This document shows, piece after piece, positions 27,344 through 36,326 of a DNA stretch of 64,000 bases. This stretch comes from Pirellulaceae bacterium (GTDB taxonomy: Bacteria > Planctomycetota > Planctomycetia > Pirellulales > Pirellulaceae). How positions within the stretch are numbered: the first letter of the stretch is position 1; every line of letters starts with the position of its first letter. Position numbers and translations under genes: made by a program. The stretch is taken from NCBI GenBank assembly GCA_029243025.1, contig JAQWSU010000032.1:1-64000 (forward strand), given 5' to 3'. Under the pieces are notes generated by a model. It saw only the letters and a list, made by a program, of their open reading frames with translations. It had not been told where the DNA came from and made no database searches.

Positions 27344-27607
27344 TTAAGAGAGCGTCGCAGCCCTAACGCCGGCTGCCATGGGCAGCAAACGAGCTTTCCG
27401 GACCAGGAGATAGAAGTAACTGCAAAGCGACGTAAAGATCACGAAGGGCATCGACATCATGAAGAGGATGCTCCAGAAGTAGCCACGAATAATTTGTTCG
27501 TGATCGCCACCTTCCGCGATACCTTGCTTGCACGTCGGACATGCCTCACATGCTGCCGTAATAACGAACAGACAAGCGATCGCGATGATGAGTGTCCTGA
27601 TCTTCAT
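27344..27607 (-). CDS. Small exported/membrane protein with CxxC, end of the respiratory cluster
   Basis: An 87-residue protein. The N-terminus (MKIRTLIIAIACLFVITAA) is a signal or anchor, followed by CEACPTCKQG, three Cys that could bind copper or form a disulphide outside the membrane. A second helix (FWSILFMMSMPFVIFTSLCSYFYLL, about 44-68) anchors it. The start is 1 bp after the DUF420 stop with GAG seven bases upstream, so translation is coupled. It is the last gene of the oxidase gene run. A part in oxidase assembly is inferred from position only. Confidence 0.65.
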   Translation of the reverse strand: MKIRTLIIAIACLFVITAACEACPTCKQGIAEGGDHEQIIRGYFWSILFMMSMPFVIFTSLCSYFYLLVRKARLLPMAAGVRAATLS

Positions 27608-27608
27608 A

Positions 27609-28142
27609 TCAATACTCAGCTTTGCTTGCCAATAATGAAACGTCTGTTGATGTCATCATTATCGACTCGGTTTGCCCCTTTCCCTTAATCTTACCTTCTT
27701 CAGCACGCGGTGGGTAGATCTGATAAAGCATCAAATAGACAACAACCCCCGTGATCGACACATAGAGCCAGATGGGAAAGGTCCACCTCGCCAGCTTTCG
27801 ATGGGCCCGGCGGCGATCCCGAAGGCCGAGCACAATGGTCGCAAGTGCAAGAAACGGCACCAGAGCCGCCAGAATGATGTGCGACGCCAAAATCGTGAGA
27901 TAGGTAAATCGAATCGCCTGCGGTGGATAATCTGGAAAGCGTTTGCTACCCGCGTAAGCGTGATACAAGAGGTAGCAAATCAAAAACAGCACGGACACAC
28001 CAAAACAACTGAGCATCGCACGACGGTGAGCCATTTCGCGGCGTTGCCGGATCAGAACATAACCCACTACTAATAGGACCGTCGCAATCCCATTGAGGCT
28101 GGCATTCACGTGTGGCAGCAGCTGAATAAATTCGGGCGACAT
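27609..28142 (-). CDS. DUF420 membrane protein (CtaM-like)
   Basis: A 177-residue protein with four helices: residues 13-29, 43-62, 82-104 and 124-142. LPHVNASLNGIATVLLVVGY at the start and the His in ILASHIILA are family features of DUF420, which includes CtaM, needed for aa3 oxidase function in Gram-positive bacteria. The gene lies between SCO and the small Cys protein in the same transcript, in keeping with an oxidase assembly role. The C-terminal 30 residues are polar and unusual in length. Confidence 0.85.
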   Translation of the reverse strand: MSPEFIQLLPHVNASLNGIATVLLVVGYVLIRQRREMAHRRAMLSCFGVSVLFLICYLLYHAYAGSKRFPDYPPQAIRFTYLTILASHIILAALVPFLALATIVLGLRDRRRAHRKLARWTFPIWLYVSITGVVVYLMLYQIYPPRAEEGKIKGKGQTESIMMTSTDVSLLASKAEY

Positions 28143-28177
28143 GACGATCCTCTCGATTCCTCTTCCCGGACAAAAAC

Positions 28178-28870
28178 CTAGGTCGTGGGCGTAGCGGAAG
28201 GCGACTTTGCCTCCGAGCTTTCTTCGACCGATACATCTTCCTTCACCGGCTCTTCCAATAAATCGTCGATCATTTGATTGAGCTCGAGTTGATCCTCACC
28301 CTTCAACACATTGTAGGTCCCCCGCATTTTGCCCTCGCGATCAAAAACGACGACATGGTCGGTGTGTGTCTCTTGGGCGACCATGATGTTGAAGAAGTCA
28401 TTGCCAATCCGTTTCAGATAATCAACATCGGCGTTTTCGCTCGTCAAGAAATGCCAGTTAGCCGCATCTGCCTTGAAACGGTTGGAATAAGCTGCAAGTG
28501 TCACCGGAGTATCATTAACCGGGTCGCAGGTGATACTCACCAACTTCAGGCCTCGATCGGCGTATTTCGCCTGCAACTGCTGTAGTTTGATATTCTGGTT
28601 GTAGCAAGTGCTGGGACAGCTGGCGAAGAAAAAACTCCCCGCCCAGACATCGCCCTTAAACTGTTTTGAGTTCACCGTGTTTCCAAGTTGATCGACAAGT
28701 TCGAATTCGGTTAGCGGCGGAACTTGATCGTCGGCCAATTCGCTCCCTGGTCCTTCGTCGACCATGATCGCGATATCCTGCGGAGAACGATACTTGCTCC
28801 CCACCCAGAGGATCGCCGCTCCTGAAAAGACGAGCAAAACAGCTAACCAAAACATCACAGCTCGACTCAT
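28178..28870 (-). CDS. SCO family copper chaperone (SCO1/SenC)
   Basis: A 230-residue protein. ATG at 28870 has GGAG eight bases upstream and overlaps the permease stop by four bases (ATGA). One N-terminal helix (MFWLAVLLVFSGAAILWVG) anchors a periplasmic thioredoxin-fold domain. The copper site is CPSTC plus the conserved His in THTDHVVVF. SCO proteins deliver copper to the CuA site of oxidase subunit II, which is encoded in the same cluster. The last 25 residues are Ser/Glu-rich and disordered. Confidence 0.93.
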   Translation of the reverse strand: MSRAVMFWLAVLLVFSGAAILWVGSKYRSPQDIAIMVDEGPGSELADDQVPPLTEFELVDQLGNTVNSKQFKGDVWAGSFFFASCPSTCYNQNIKLQQLQAKYADRGLKLVSITCDPVNDTPVTLAAYSNRFKADAANWHFLTSENADVDYLKRIGNDFFNIMVAQETHTDHVVVFDREGKMRGTYNVLKGEDQLELNQMIDDLLEEPVKEDVSVEESSEAKSPSATPTT

Positions 28871-29718
28871 AATAAATCTCCAGAGGTTGGACGTGTCGCC
28901 ATCCGAGCAGCCCACACGAACATAACAGTCGAAAAAAGTATGGTAACGAGCCAACAAGTCGTCATTGATGGCAGCCAAATGACATCTCCCCAATCCGCAA
29001 CAGCGGTTGGGAACATTAGCCGTCGCATTCCGGAAACGCCGTAGGTCACAGGATTACATCGCATCACGTAATACAACACAAGTTCGCTAAAACTGGACTC
29101 ATTGTTTGCCGACGGAACCGGAAAAAATGCCCCGGAGAGCAACCACATGGGCATCAACAGAAGATTCATGATCGCGTGAAAACCCTGTGTCGAATCGAGT
29201 CGCCAGGCGATCACAAATCCCAAACAGGTAAGTCCCGTGGCGATCACCGTCATCATGATCAACAGGGCAATCGCGGAGCTCAAACCGAGACTGATACCTA
29301 ATGTTAGGGACAACAGCAAAAAGATCAAACTCTGGCCAACAGCGAGAATCGTGCCGCCGGCAACTTTGCCAAAGACGAGTGACCAGCGGGGTGTGGGAGC
29401 GACTAAGACAGCCTGCAGAAACCCCTCTTTTCGATCTTCAATGATTGAGATCGTGGCAAAAATAGCCGTAAAGAGCAGAATAAGGACCAGCGTGCCTGGC
29501 ACAAAATACTCGCTAAACTGTTGCCCGGGAACTTGAAAGGTTCGATTCATGCCGACCCCAAAGAGCAACCAAAACAGGATGGGTTGGCCCACAGCGCCGA
29601 TGACGCGATTGCGTTGTCGCAAGAATCGAATCAGTTCACGCCAAGTTAACATACCCGCAGCACGCCACGGCGTGGGCGATGGAATGGCGATAAGATCTTG
29701 CTTGGCTTCGTGCAACAT
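28867..29718 (-). CDS. ABC-2 type transporter permease
   Basis: A 283-residue integral membrane protein with six predicted helices. RELIRFLRQRNRVIGAVGQPI, SIIEDRKEGFLQAVLVAPTPR and the ending pattern NPVTYGVSGMRRL are hallmarks of the DrrB/NodJ-like ABC-2 permeases. The ATPase gene lies 42 bp upstream and the SCO start overlaps its stop, so it belongs to the oxidase cluster. The cargo is unknown; by location it may be related to haem, copper or lipid needed for oxidase assembly. Confidence 0.9.
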   Translation of the reverse strand: MLHEAKQDLIAIPSPTPWRAAGMLTWRELIRFLRQRNRVIGAVGQPILFWLLFGVGMNRTFQVPGQQFSEYFVPGTLVLILLFTAIFATISIIEDRKEGFLQAVLVAPTPRWSLVFGKVAGGTILAVGQSLIFLLLSLTLGISLGLSSAIALLIMMTVIATGLTCLGFVIAWRLDSTQGFHAIMNLLLMPMWLLSGAFFPVPSANNESSFSELVLYYVMRCNPVTYGVSGMRRLMFPTAVADWGDVIWLPSMTTCWLVTILFSTVMFVWAARMATRPTSGDLL

Positions 29719-29760
29719 AATTTCAAGGTCGAAGTCTTGCCTGGCGGAACTGCAGCCCGC

Positions 29761-30711
29761 TCACGCCGGTGACGTCTCCTCCGAGTCCTGCCAAAAACGA
29801 TGGCCCGTTTGTTTAATAAATACGTCTTCGAGGGTCGGCTTACCCAGCTTGATTGATTGAACATGCTCAGCAAATTCACGCATTACGCGTCCCACTCCAT
29901 CAACTCCGTCCTCACAGGAAAAACGGACCACCTGATCGATGACTTGCGCATTCCAATCCCACCGTCGATTGATACGCTCAGCCAGATCCTCTGGATTGGA
30001 AGATTCAATCGAAATGGATTCACCCCCGACTGCTGATCGGAGTTCCCCGGGCTTGCCTTGCGCTACCATTTTTCCGTGATTGAGAATTGCAATTCGATCT
30101 GCTCGATCAGCTTCGTCCAGCAAGTGGGAAGTTAGGACAATCGTCACACCGAATTTATCACGCAGACGGTTGAGATACTGCCACAAGTCACTCCGAACCC
30201 CCGGATCGAGTCCCGTACTCGGCTCATCAAGCAACAATAAACGAGGTCGATGGATCAACCCTTTGGCCAAATCAACTCGGCGGCGAAGCCCCCCCGAAAG
30301 GCTTTCGGTTTGTTCCGACCGTCGATCCAGTAGACCTAACTGCGTAAGCACCTCTTCGCGACGCTCTTGGAAGCTTTGTCCATGCAAACCATACAGAGCA
30401 GCCTGTTGAGCGATATTTTCATCAACGGTGAGCTTTTTATCGAGACTCGGCGATTGAAAGACCACGCCCATCTGCTGTCGCACCGAAATCAGTTCGTCGT
30501 CGGCCGATTTCCCAAACACACGAACCCTGCCGGCTTGCGGCCGCAGCAACGTGGAGAGAATCCGGAACAGAGTCGTCTTTCCACCACCGTTCGGCCCCAA
30601 AAAGGCGAAGACCTCTCCCGGTTCGACACGGAAAGAGACCCGATCCAGAGCCTTTCGCTGTCCGTAGACATGCGACAGTTCAGCGACTTCAACCGCGGCT
30701 GGAATTGCCAT
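29761..30711 (-). CDS. ABC transporter ATP-binding protein (DrrA/NodI-like)
   Basis: A 316-residue ATPase. Walker A is GPNGGGKTTLFR, the signature is LSGGLRRRVDLAKGL (LSGGL), Walker B is LLLLDEPSTGLDPG, switch TSHLLDEADR. The C-terminal 90 residues are the usual extension of drug/polysaccharide ABC-2 exporters. The start is uncertain: ATG at 30711 or 30723; the frame extends further to 30798 without family resemblance. It works with the permease encoded downstream. Confidence 0.92.
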   Translation of the reverse strand: MAIPAAVEVAELSHVYGQRKALDRVSFRVEPGEVFAFLGPNGGGKTTLFRILSTLLRPQAGRVRVFGKSADDELISVRQQMGVVFQSPSLDKKLTVDENIAQQAALYGLHGQSFQERREEVLTQLGLLDRRSEQTESLSGGLRRRVDLAKGLIHRPRLLLLDEPSTGLDPGVRSDLWQYLNRLRDKFGVTIVLTSHLLDEADRADRIAILNHGKMVAQGKPGELRSAVGGESISIESSNPEDLAERINRRWDWNAQVIDQVVRFSCEDGVDGVGRVMREFAEHVQSIKLGKPTLEDVFIKQTGHRFWQDSEETSPA

Positions 30712-30830
30712 CCTCTCACCCATCCAACGAACACCAATTGGCAAGCATACGGAGTAACGCCCCTTGCCTTGTGCGGCAATGAGGCTTGCTGACGGCATCC
30801 GTCGACCGATCCGATCGTGGCCGAACGAAA

Positions 30831-31283
30831 CTAGTGCGTCTCGCCATCGTGATGCTCATCTTGCTGGTCATCGCCGTGGTCATCGCCGTGGTCATCATGC
30901 GTGACAGGATGGGCCGCGTGCACCATTCGCTCTTCGCTGTAACGTAGCGTTCGCATCCCGACGTCCGGAATTAGCATACAGACGAGAAAAATCGACATGA
31001 TCATGGCCGGGATCGTCAGCACGTATTTCCAGTTGGCCTCCCATTTCAAATGCATGAAGAACAGGATCACCAACATCGCCTTCGCACAGGAAACGGCCAT
31101 CATGCCAGCCCAGGCAGCCGCCGGCGACTGATTCTTGATATCTGAATTCCCAATCCAGAAGGATAGGATAGTCAGCACAATCAAGCCCACAAAAACGGCT
31201 ATGTACGTCTTGTAACCACCGTGATGTTCCTCGTGTTCGTGCTCATGTTCAGCGTTGGCGTGATCGGATTGATTTTCTGACAT
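30831..31283 (-). CDS. Cytochrome c oxidase subunit IV family protein
   Basis: A 150-residue protein from the ATG at 31283 (the frame extends to 31367). Three helices: TYIAVFVGLIVLTILSFWIG, AWAGMMAVSCAKAMLVILFFMHL and YVLTIPAMIMSIFLVCMLI, as in CtaF/CyoD-like prokaryotic subunit IV; KAMLVILFFMHLKWE is the family signature. Both ends are His/Asp/Glu-rich (HANAEHEHEHEEHHGG; HDDHGDDHGDDQQDEHHDG), far more than usual, suggesting metal binding. It follows subunit III by about 50 bp. Confidence 0.9.
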   Translation of the reverse strand: MSENQSDHANAEHEHEHEEHHGGYKTYIAVFVGLIVLTILSFWIGNSDIKNQSPAAAWAGMMAVSCAKAMLVILFFMHLKWEANWKYVLTIPAMIMSIFLVCMLIPDVGMRTLRYSEERMVHAAHPVTHDDHGDDHGDDQQDEHHDGETH

Positions 31284-31330
31284 AAGGTTTTCTCGTTTGT
31301 CTGTTGTCTTCATCAAGCGACAATAGTGGC

Positions 31331-32575
31331 TTAGAAAAGGTAGAGCAGCGGAAACAGGAAGATCCAAACCAAGTCAACAAAGTGCCAATAGAGCCCGGCA
31401 TTCTCCAAGTAAACCGATCGGGATGCATCCAAATTCATTGGCATCGCAATCGCGAAAATAACCAAGCCAACAAGTACGTGAAGGGCATGAAAACCGGTCA
31501 TCAAAAAGTAGGTTGCGGCCCACATATTCGCTCCCGGAACCATGAACGGCAAAATCAACCAGGGCTTCCCCAGTTTCTTGCCCGTTGTTTCGTTTTTCGA
31601 AAACCGCTCGTTTAAGCCGAGCAGACCATGATCGGATTCTTTGACGTTGAGCAGAAAATCAAACGATTTCACACGGCTGCTCACAAGGTCGAGCTGTTCG
31701 GGTAAGACAATCAATTCTGAATTGATCGCCTCCAGACGAGCCGTGTCCGCATCGGTTGCTTTTTCATCCGCCAGCTTTTGCTGTAATGCAGTTTGCTCTT
31801 GCTGCAGCTTCGTTCGCTGTTGCTCCAAATCCCGCTTACGAGCCGCCATTTGATCGCGTTCAGTTTTGAGAGGCTCTTGAGCTGGCCCTGCCCCGTGCGA
31901 TGGATAGACCAAGGCAGCCAGTTGAGCGATCGCCTCTGTGTTTCCGTAAGCAGCTTCTTTCTCCGTCCAGCGTGCCAAGCCCATGCCAAGTTCGGTGACG
32001 TGCGCAAGTCGCTCCTCATCCAGCTTTGGCACCTCTTCGCCCGCAGCACGTTTGGCCTGAATTGCAGCCGTGAGCTCATCCTGGGTCGTCTGCAATGATT
32101 TATGAACTGCAGCCGCATAATAGACGTCGGGTTTCTCATACATCAAGCTGCGAGGCAACTGTGGATAGATTCCGTGAGCAAATTTGGAGCGGTATTCGTA
32201 GGCCTTCACTCCTAGAAAAAGACTGCCCAATAAGAAAGTCAAAATCAAGAAGATTTTGGCTTGTCCTTTGCGACCCGCCTTGGCGCCTTCTAACGCAAGC
32301 ACGACCGTCACACTCGAACAGATCAACACAAACGTATTGAACGCACCGATGGGCTCACTCAGATGCATCTCCTCGGGAGTCGGCCAGGCCGGAGCACCAA
32401 ATCGAATCACGATATAGCTACCGATCAGCGCTGCAAAAAACATAATCTCTGTCGAAAGAAATAACCACATACAGAGCTTGCCGTTCGACAGCGGAAGCGC
32501 TGGCTGGTATTGCAAATGAATGTGACCATGACCGTCGCCATGTTCTTCTTGATCGTGGTGATCAACGTCTGTCAT
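31331..32575 (-). CDS. ctaE: Cytochrome c oxidase subunit III with large coiled-coil insertion
   Basis: A 414-residue protein; usual bacterial subunit III is about 190-270. Residues 33-125 hold three helices ([59 protein letters not shown]). Residues 347-413 hold the last two ([35 protein letters not shown]), with the conserved TGFHALHVL. Between them lie about 210 extra hydrophilic residues, of which 232-312 are strongly coiled-coil ([20 protein letters not shown]). The N-terminus is His-rich ([15 protein letters not shown]). Subunit III stabilises the oxidase; the insertion should lie in one aqueous compartment and could bind a partner. Confidence 0.93.
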   Translation of the reverse strand: MTDVDHHDQEEHGDGHGHIHLQYQPALPLSNGKLCMWLFLSTEIMFFAALIGSYIVIRFGAPAWPTPEEMHLSEPIGAFNTFVLICSSVTVVLALEGAKAGRKGQAKIFLILTFLLGSLFLGVKAYEYRSKFAHGIYPQLPRSLMYEKPDVYYAAAVHKSLQTTQDELTAAIQAKRAAGEEVPKLDEERLAHVTELGMGLARWTEKEAAYGNTEAIAQLAALVYPSHGAGPAQEPLKTERDQMAARKRDLEQQRTKLQQEQTALQQKLADEKATDADTARLEAINSELIVLPEQLDLVSSRVKSFDFLLNVKESDHGLLGLNERFSKNETTGKKLGKPWLILPFMVPGANMWAATYFLMTGFHALHVLVGLVIFAIAMPMNLDASRSVYLENAGLYWHFVDLVWIFLFPLLYLF

Positions 32576-32624
32576 GATGCTTTAAAACCTTTTGTCGAAT
32601 CAATTCGTAAGAAGGCGTATGTGT

Positions 32625-33539
32625 TTATATCAATCCCAGGTTCAGGATGGTTGCCAGAGCCAGTTGAATCGGTAGGTAGACGAGGGACACACGCAACAAT
32701 CGACGGGCTGTTAGATCATTGCGATGACAGGAAAAGCGTATCGCAAAAACAACCATCGCGCTTCCCAAAAACAGGGAAGCGATCAGATAAGTCGGAGACG
32801 TCTGCCAAATTTCAAATGGATAGAGGCTCACCAACAGCATCAACACTGCCCCGACAACCGCATGCAGGCCCGCACTCCGACCGGTTGCGTCAACCACGGG
32901 GAGCATCGGCATTTTCGCTTCAGCATATTGCTTTCGGTACAACCAAGCGATCGCCATAAAGTGCGGAAATTGCCAAAGGAAGACGAGAAAAAACAGCGTC
33001 CAAGCTCGCGAATCCAGACTCGACCCCGTCGCGGTCCAGCCAATCAGAACAGGCAGTGCCCCAGGAATTGCTCCTACGGCCGTATTTAGCCAAGTCCGTG
33101 TCTTCATCGGCGTGTAGACACAGACGTAAAGAAACCAAGTGAGCGCCGCAAAAGCGGTCGGCACGCCGCCGCAGGCGATTGCCAAGTAGGACAATCCTGC
33201 GACCCCCGTGAGTAGGCCGAACACGATCACCTGCGTAGAACTTAGACGACCCGACGGCAGCGGTCGATTCGCGGTTCGCGCCATCCGTGCGTCGGATGAT
33301 CGTTCCATCCACTGGTTCATCGTACTGGCGCTCGCTGCCACCAACCCTGTAGCCACAACCGCATTCAACAGTTGCAGCACACTGACCTGACCCCGCGTGG
33401 CCGCTAAACCGGCTATCCCAACGGTGATTAATACCATCAAGAGAATGCGAGGCTTGGTCAATTCGACGTAATCGGCCGCCAAGCCAAGCCACGTACCAGT
33501 TCTCTGATCGGTTACGGTCATCACAGATGACGTACTCAC
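32625..33539 (-). CDS. ctaB: Haem O synthase (protohaem IX farnesyltransferase)
   Basis: A 304-residue UbiA-family enzyme that adds a farnesyl group to haem B, the first step to haem A. The GTG at 33539 overlaps the ctaA stop by four bases with GGAG eight bases upstream, so it is preferred over the frame from 33602. Family motifs are LTKPRILLMVLIT, NQWMERSSDARMARTANRPLP (the Asp-rich prenyl diphosphate site with RTANRPL) and YTPMKTRTWLNTAVGAIPGA. About nine helices. Its product feeds CtaA, encoded immediately upstream. Confidence 0.95.
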   Translation of the reverse strand: MSTSSVMTVTDQRTGTWLGLAADYVELTKPRILLMVLITVGIAGLAATRGQVSVLQLLNAVVATGLVAASASTMNQWMERSSDARMARTANRPLPSGRLSSTQVIVFGLLTGVAGLSYLAIACGGVPTAFAALTWFLYVCVYTPMKTRTWLNTAVGAIPGALPVLIGWTATGSSLDSRAWTLFFLVFLWQFPHFMAIAWLYRKQYAEAKMPMLPVVDATGRSAGLHAVVGAVLMLLVSLYPFEIWQTSPTYLIASLFLGSAMVVFAIRFSCHRNDLTARRLLRVSLVYLPIQLALATILNLGLI

Positions 33540-34561
33540 GCCACACACTCCAACATCTGCCGCGAACCGGCGGTGACGGCGATTGTTTTCGCCGTAAAAC
33601 ACAGTCGGGAACTCCTGACGGCGACGACCGTCGCCAACGCCAAAATCAACGAACCCATCGCCACGTGGCCCGTCACCGTGACGGCTTGCACCATGCTTTC
33701 TGCCTGCACCGTGTACTTGTCAAAAAATGAACCACCAGGGAGCCAACGGGGATAGGCATATTTAACAGACCAAGTGCCGACCCCTAAAAGGATTTGTGCA
33801 ACGACCATGAAGGCCAGCAGCATCGCCGGCCTAGTCAATAGCCCCGTGGCCTTCAAACGCTCAGACCGCAAGCAGAAAACCAGCTCCGACCCACTGTAAA
33901 TCAGCAAGCCGACCGCCAGCAACAAATGGGCCGAAACCAACAGCAAGAACGTTGAGGGTGCCCAGTGAGCGGGCATGTGTCGCAGATGGGCGCCTAACAC
34001 CAATTGTGCATAAGACAAAACAAGAAGCACGAGTGCCAAACGACGAAATCTGTGAATCGCGGTACCGTCTAAGGGCTGAGCATGCCGCCACCATTTGGAT
34101 GTGATCGATGCGGCCACGACACAGCTCGCGAAAAATGCCGGACCCAAACAACCATGCAATCGTGCGAGCAAGACTTCGTCGAATACGACTCGAGCCCCGC
34201 CCAGCAGGCCCTGCGAAATCACCAAGCCCAAACAAACGATCGACCACCACCGAACCCAACGGCGGCTTTCATTTCGCCACACCACGACCGCAAAAACGAT
34301 CGTCAGCAGCCCAACGGCCGAGGCGAGCAAGCGGTGCCCGTGCTCGATGAACAAATCCCAGGGACCACCCAACCAGGTGCTGAGTGGATAGAGGAAAAGG
34401 TTGTAACCGTAAGTGGCAGGCCAATCAGGCACAGCCATCCCCGCATCATAAGTCGTGACGAGCCCACCAACCCAAATCAGCGGAAAGGTTGCGCAAACGA
34501 GCATCACAGCAAGGCGGTGAGGCCAGCGGGAGTAACTATCGAATTGACTGGGAGATTTCAC
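33536..34561 (-). CDS. ctaA: Haem A synthase (COX15/CtaA)
   Basis: A 341-residue protein with about eight helices, starting at GTG two bases after the coxA stop. It oxidises the C8 methyl of haem O to make haem A. Conserved features: VGGLVTTYDAGMAVPDWP, IEHGHRLLASAVG with haem-ligand His, RLHGCLGPAFFAS, and VTGHVAMG near the end. The Cys pairs typical of Bacillus CtaA are not evident, which fits the COX15-like type. It is translationally coupled to ctaB. Confidence 0.92.
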   Translation of the reverse strand: MKSPSQFDSYSRWPHRLAVMLVCATFPLIWVGGLVTTYDAGMAVPDWPATYGYNLFLYPLSTWLGGPWDLFIEHGHRLLASAVGLLTIVFAVVVWRNESRRWVRWWSIVCLGLVISQGLLGGARVVFDEVLLARLHGCLGPAFFASCVVAASITSKWWRHAQPLDGTAIHRFRRLALVLLVLSYAQLVLGAHLRHMPAHWAPSTFLLLVSAHLLLAVGLLIYSGSELVFCLRSERLKATGLLTRPAMLLAFMVVAQILLGVGTWSVKYAYPRWLPGGSFFDKYTVQAESMVQAVTVTGHVAMGSLILALATVVAVRSSRLCFTAKTIAVTAGSRQMLECVA

Positions 34562-34563
34562 GT

Positions 34564-36321
34564 CTAGGCCGTCGACGGGGGCGGTTGAGTTTGCGGATAG
34601 TAATCCTGGTCAGTTTCCGGTGAGCCATACTCGTACGGGCCACGATAAACGACCGGCTGAAAGTCAAAATTTCCATGTCCGGGAGGACTGGGGGCCATCC
34701 ATTCGAGCGTGTTCGCATGCCACGGATTACGGCCCACAGCCTTGCCAAAGAACATGCTGTAGATGAAGTTCCAGGCGAAAACGACCTGACTGAGAACCAT
34801 CAGAATTGCACACCAGGTCATGAAGCGATTCATCGACATTAAATGTCGGAAAGTCTCGTAATGGTAGGGATCAGCCAATCGGCGTGGAAAGCCAACGGCT
34901 CCCAAAATGTGCATCGTGAAAAAGGTTCCGTTCAGGAAAATGAAGGTCAGAAAAAAGTGCAACTTGCCCAGCGGCTCGTTCATCATGCGACCAAACATCT
35001 TGGGATACCAGAAGTAAATCGCACCAAACACCGCCATGGCGGTCCCGCCAAAAAGCACGTAGTGGAAGTGAGCCACAATGAAGTAGGTATCGTGGATAAA
35101 GATATCAACCGGCGTGGCAGCCATGAAGATCCCCGACAATCCACCAATGATAAACATCGACACAAACGACAACGCGAACAACATGGGGGTTGTAAACTGC
35201 ACCTGTCCACCCCAAACAGTACCTAGCCAGTTGAAGACTTTCACAGCACTGGGCAGAGCGATCATCATCGTGGAGACCATGAAGGTCATGCCCAAGATCG
35301 GATTCATTCCGGAGATAAACATATGGTGACCCCAGACAATGAAGCCTAGACCGGCAATCGCAGATATGGAGTAAACCATCGGCTTGTAGCCGAAGACTGG
35401 CTTTCGAGCAAAACAGGCAATGATGTCGGACACCATGCCCATTGCCGGTAAGATCATGATGTAAACAGCCGGATGGGAGTAGAACCAGAACAGATGCTGC
35501 CATAACAGCGGTTGGCCACCACCGGATGCGGCCACTGAGTTGTTCACAACCAGACCTTCTGGCAGAAAGAAACCGGTTCCGATTGTACGATCCGCCAACT
35601 GCATAAATCCTGCAGCGGTCAGAACAGGCAAGGCGAACGCCTGCAAAATGGCGGTGATGAACATACTCCAAATCGTCAGAGGCATTCGGAACATGGTCAT
35701 ACCGGGAGCTCTCATCTGGATGATCGTGGTCATGTAATTGACCGACCCCATCATGGATGAGACCCCGACGAATGTGACCCCGAGCAACCACAACGTTTGT
35801 GCCGTTCCACTACCCGGTGACGCGGACGTCACATCCGACAACGGCGGATAAGAGGTCCACCCCGAAGAAGCTCCATGCCCGGGCACAAAGAAGCTGGCAC
35901 CGACACAAATAAAGGCTGGCCACATAAACCAATAACTGAGCATATTGAGTGTGGGAAAGGCCATATCATCGGCCCCGATCATCAGGGGGATCAGGAAGTT
36001 ACCGAAAGCACCGGCCAGAATCGGAATGATCACAAAAAAGATCATGACGGTTGCGTGCATCGTGAACAGCACCGTGTAGAACTCAGGGCTGATCTGGCCA
36101 CCCTCGCCGGCAAACAGCATGCTTCCGATGATCGGCATGTCCGACCAGGGATAGGCAAGTTGCCAGCGAATACCGAGAGCCAGCAGGCCTCCGATTAGGA
36201 ACCAGAGCAGCGTTGAAAAGAGAAACTGCAATCCAATAATCTTATGATCCCGCGAGAAGACATAAGTCCAGATGAACGTGCTGAACGTCATTTCTTGATG
36301 ATGAGCTTCGTTGCTATTCAT
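34564..36321 (-). CDS. ctaD: Cytochrome c oxidase subunit I, A2-like haem-copper oxidase
   Basis: A 585-residue subunit with twelve helices, carrying haem a and the haem a3-CuB centre, reducing O2 and pumping protons. Low-spin haem ligand His89 (FTMHATVMIF); CuB site His283 with crosslinked Tyr287 (YSHPAVY) and His332-His333 (WGHHMF); haem ligands His418 and His420 (VAHFHYVLFGG). Helix VI reads YSHPAV, not GHPEV: the D-channel Glu of the A1 group is replaced by the Tyr-Ser pair that defines the A2 group. It lies 5 bp after subunit II. Confidence 0.97.
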   Translation of the reverse strand: MNSNEAHHQEMTFSTFIWTYVFSRDHKIIGLQFLFSTLLWFLIGGLLALGIRWQLAYPWSDMPIIGSMLFAGEGGQISPEFYTVLFTMHATVMIFFVIIPILAGAFGNFLIPLMIGADDMAFPTLNMLSYWFMWPAFICVGASFFVPGHGASSGWTSYPPLSDVTSASPGSGTAQTLWLLGVTFVGVSSMMGSVNYMTTIIQMRAPGMTMFRMPLTIWSMFITAILQAFALPVLTAAGFMQLADRTIGTGFFLPEGLVVNNSVAASGGGQPLLWQHLFWFYSHPAVYIMILPAMGMVSDIIACFARKPVFGYKPMVYSISAIAGLGFIVWGHHMFISGMNPILGMTFMVSTMMIALPSAVKVFNWLGTVWGGQVQFTTPMLFALSFVSMFIIGGLSGIFMAATPVDIFIHDTYFIVAHFHYVLFGGTAMAVFGAIYFWYPKMFGRMMNEPLGKLHFFLTFIFLNGTFFTMHILGAVGFPRRLADPYHYETFRHLMSMNRFMTWCAILMVLSQVVFAWNFIYSMFFGKAVGRNPWHANTLEWMAPSPPGHGNFDFQPVVYRGPYEYGSPETDQDYYPQTQPPPSTA

Positions 36322-36326
36322 GCTCT

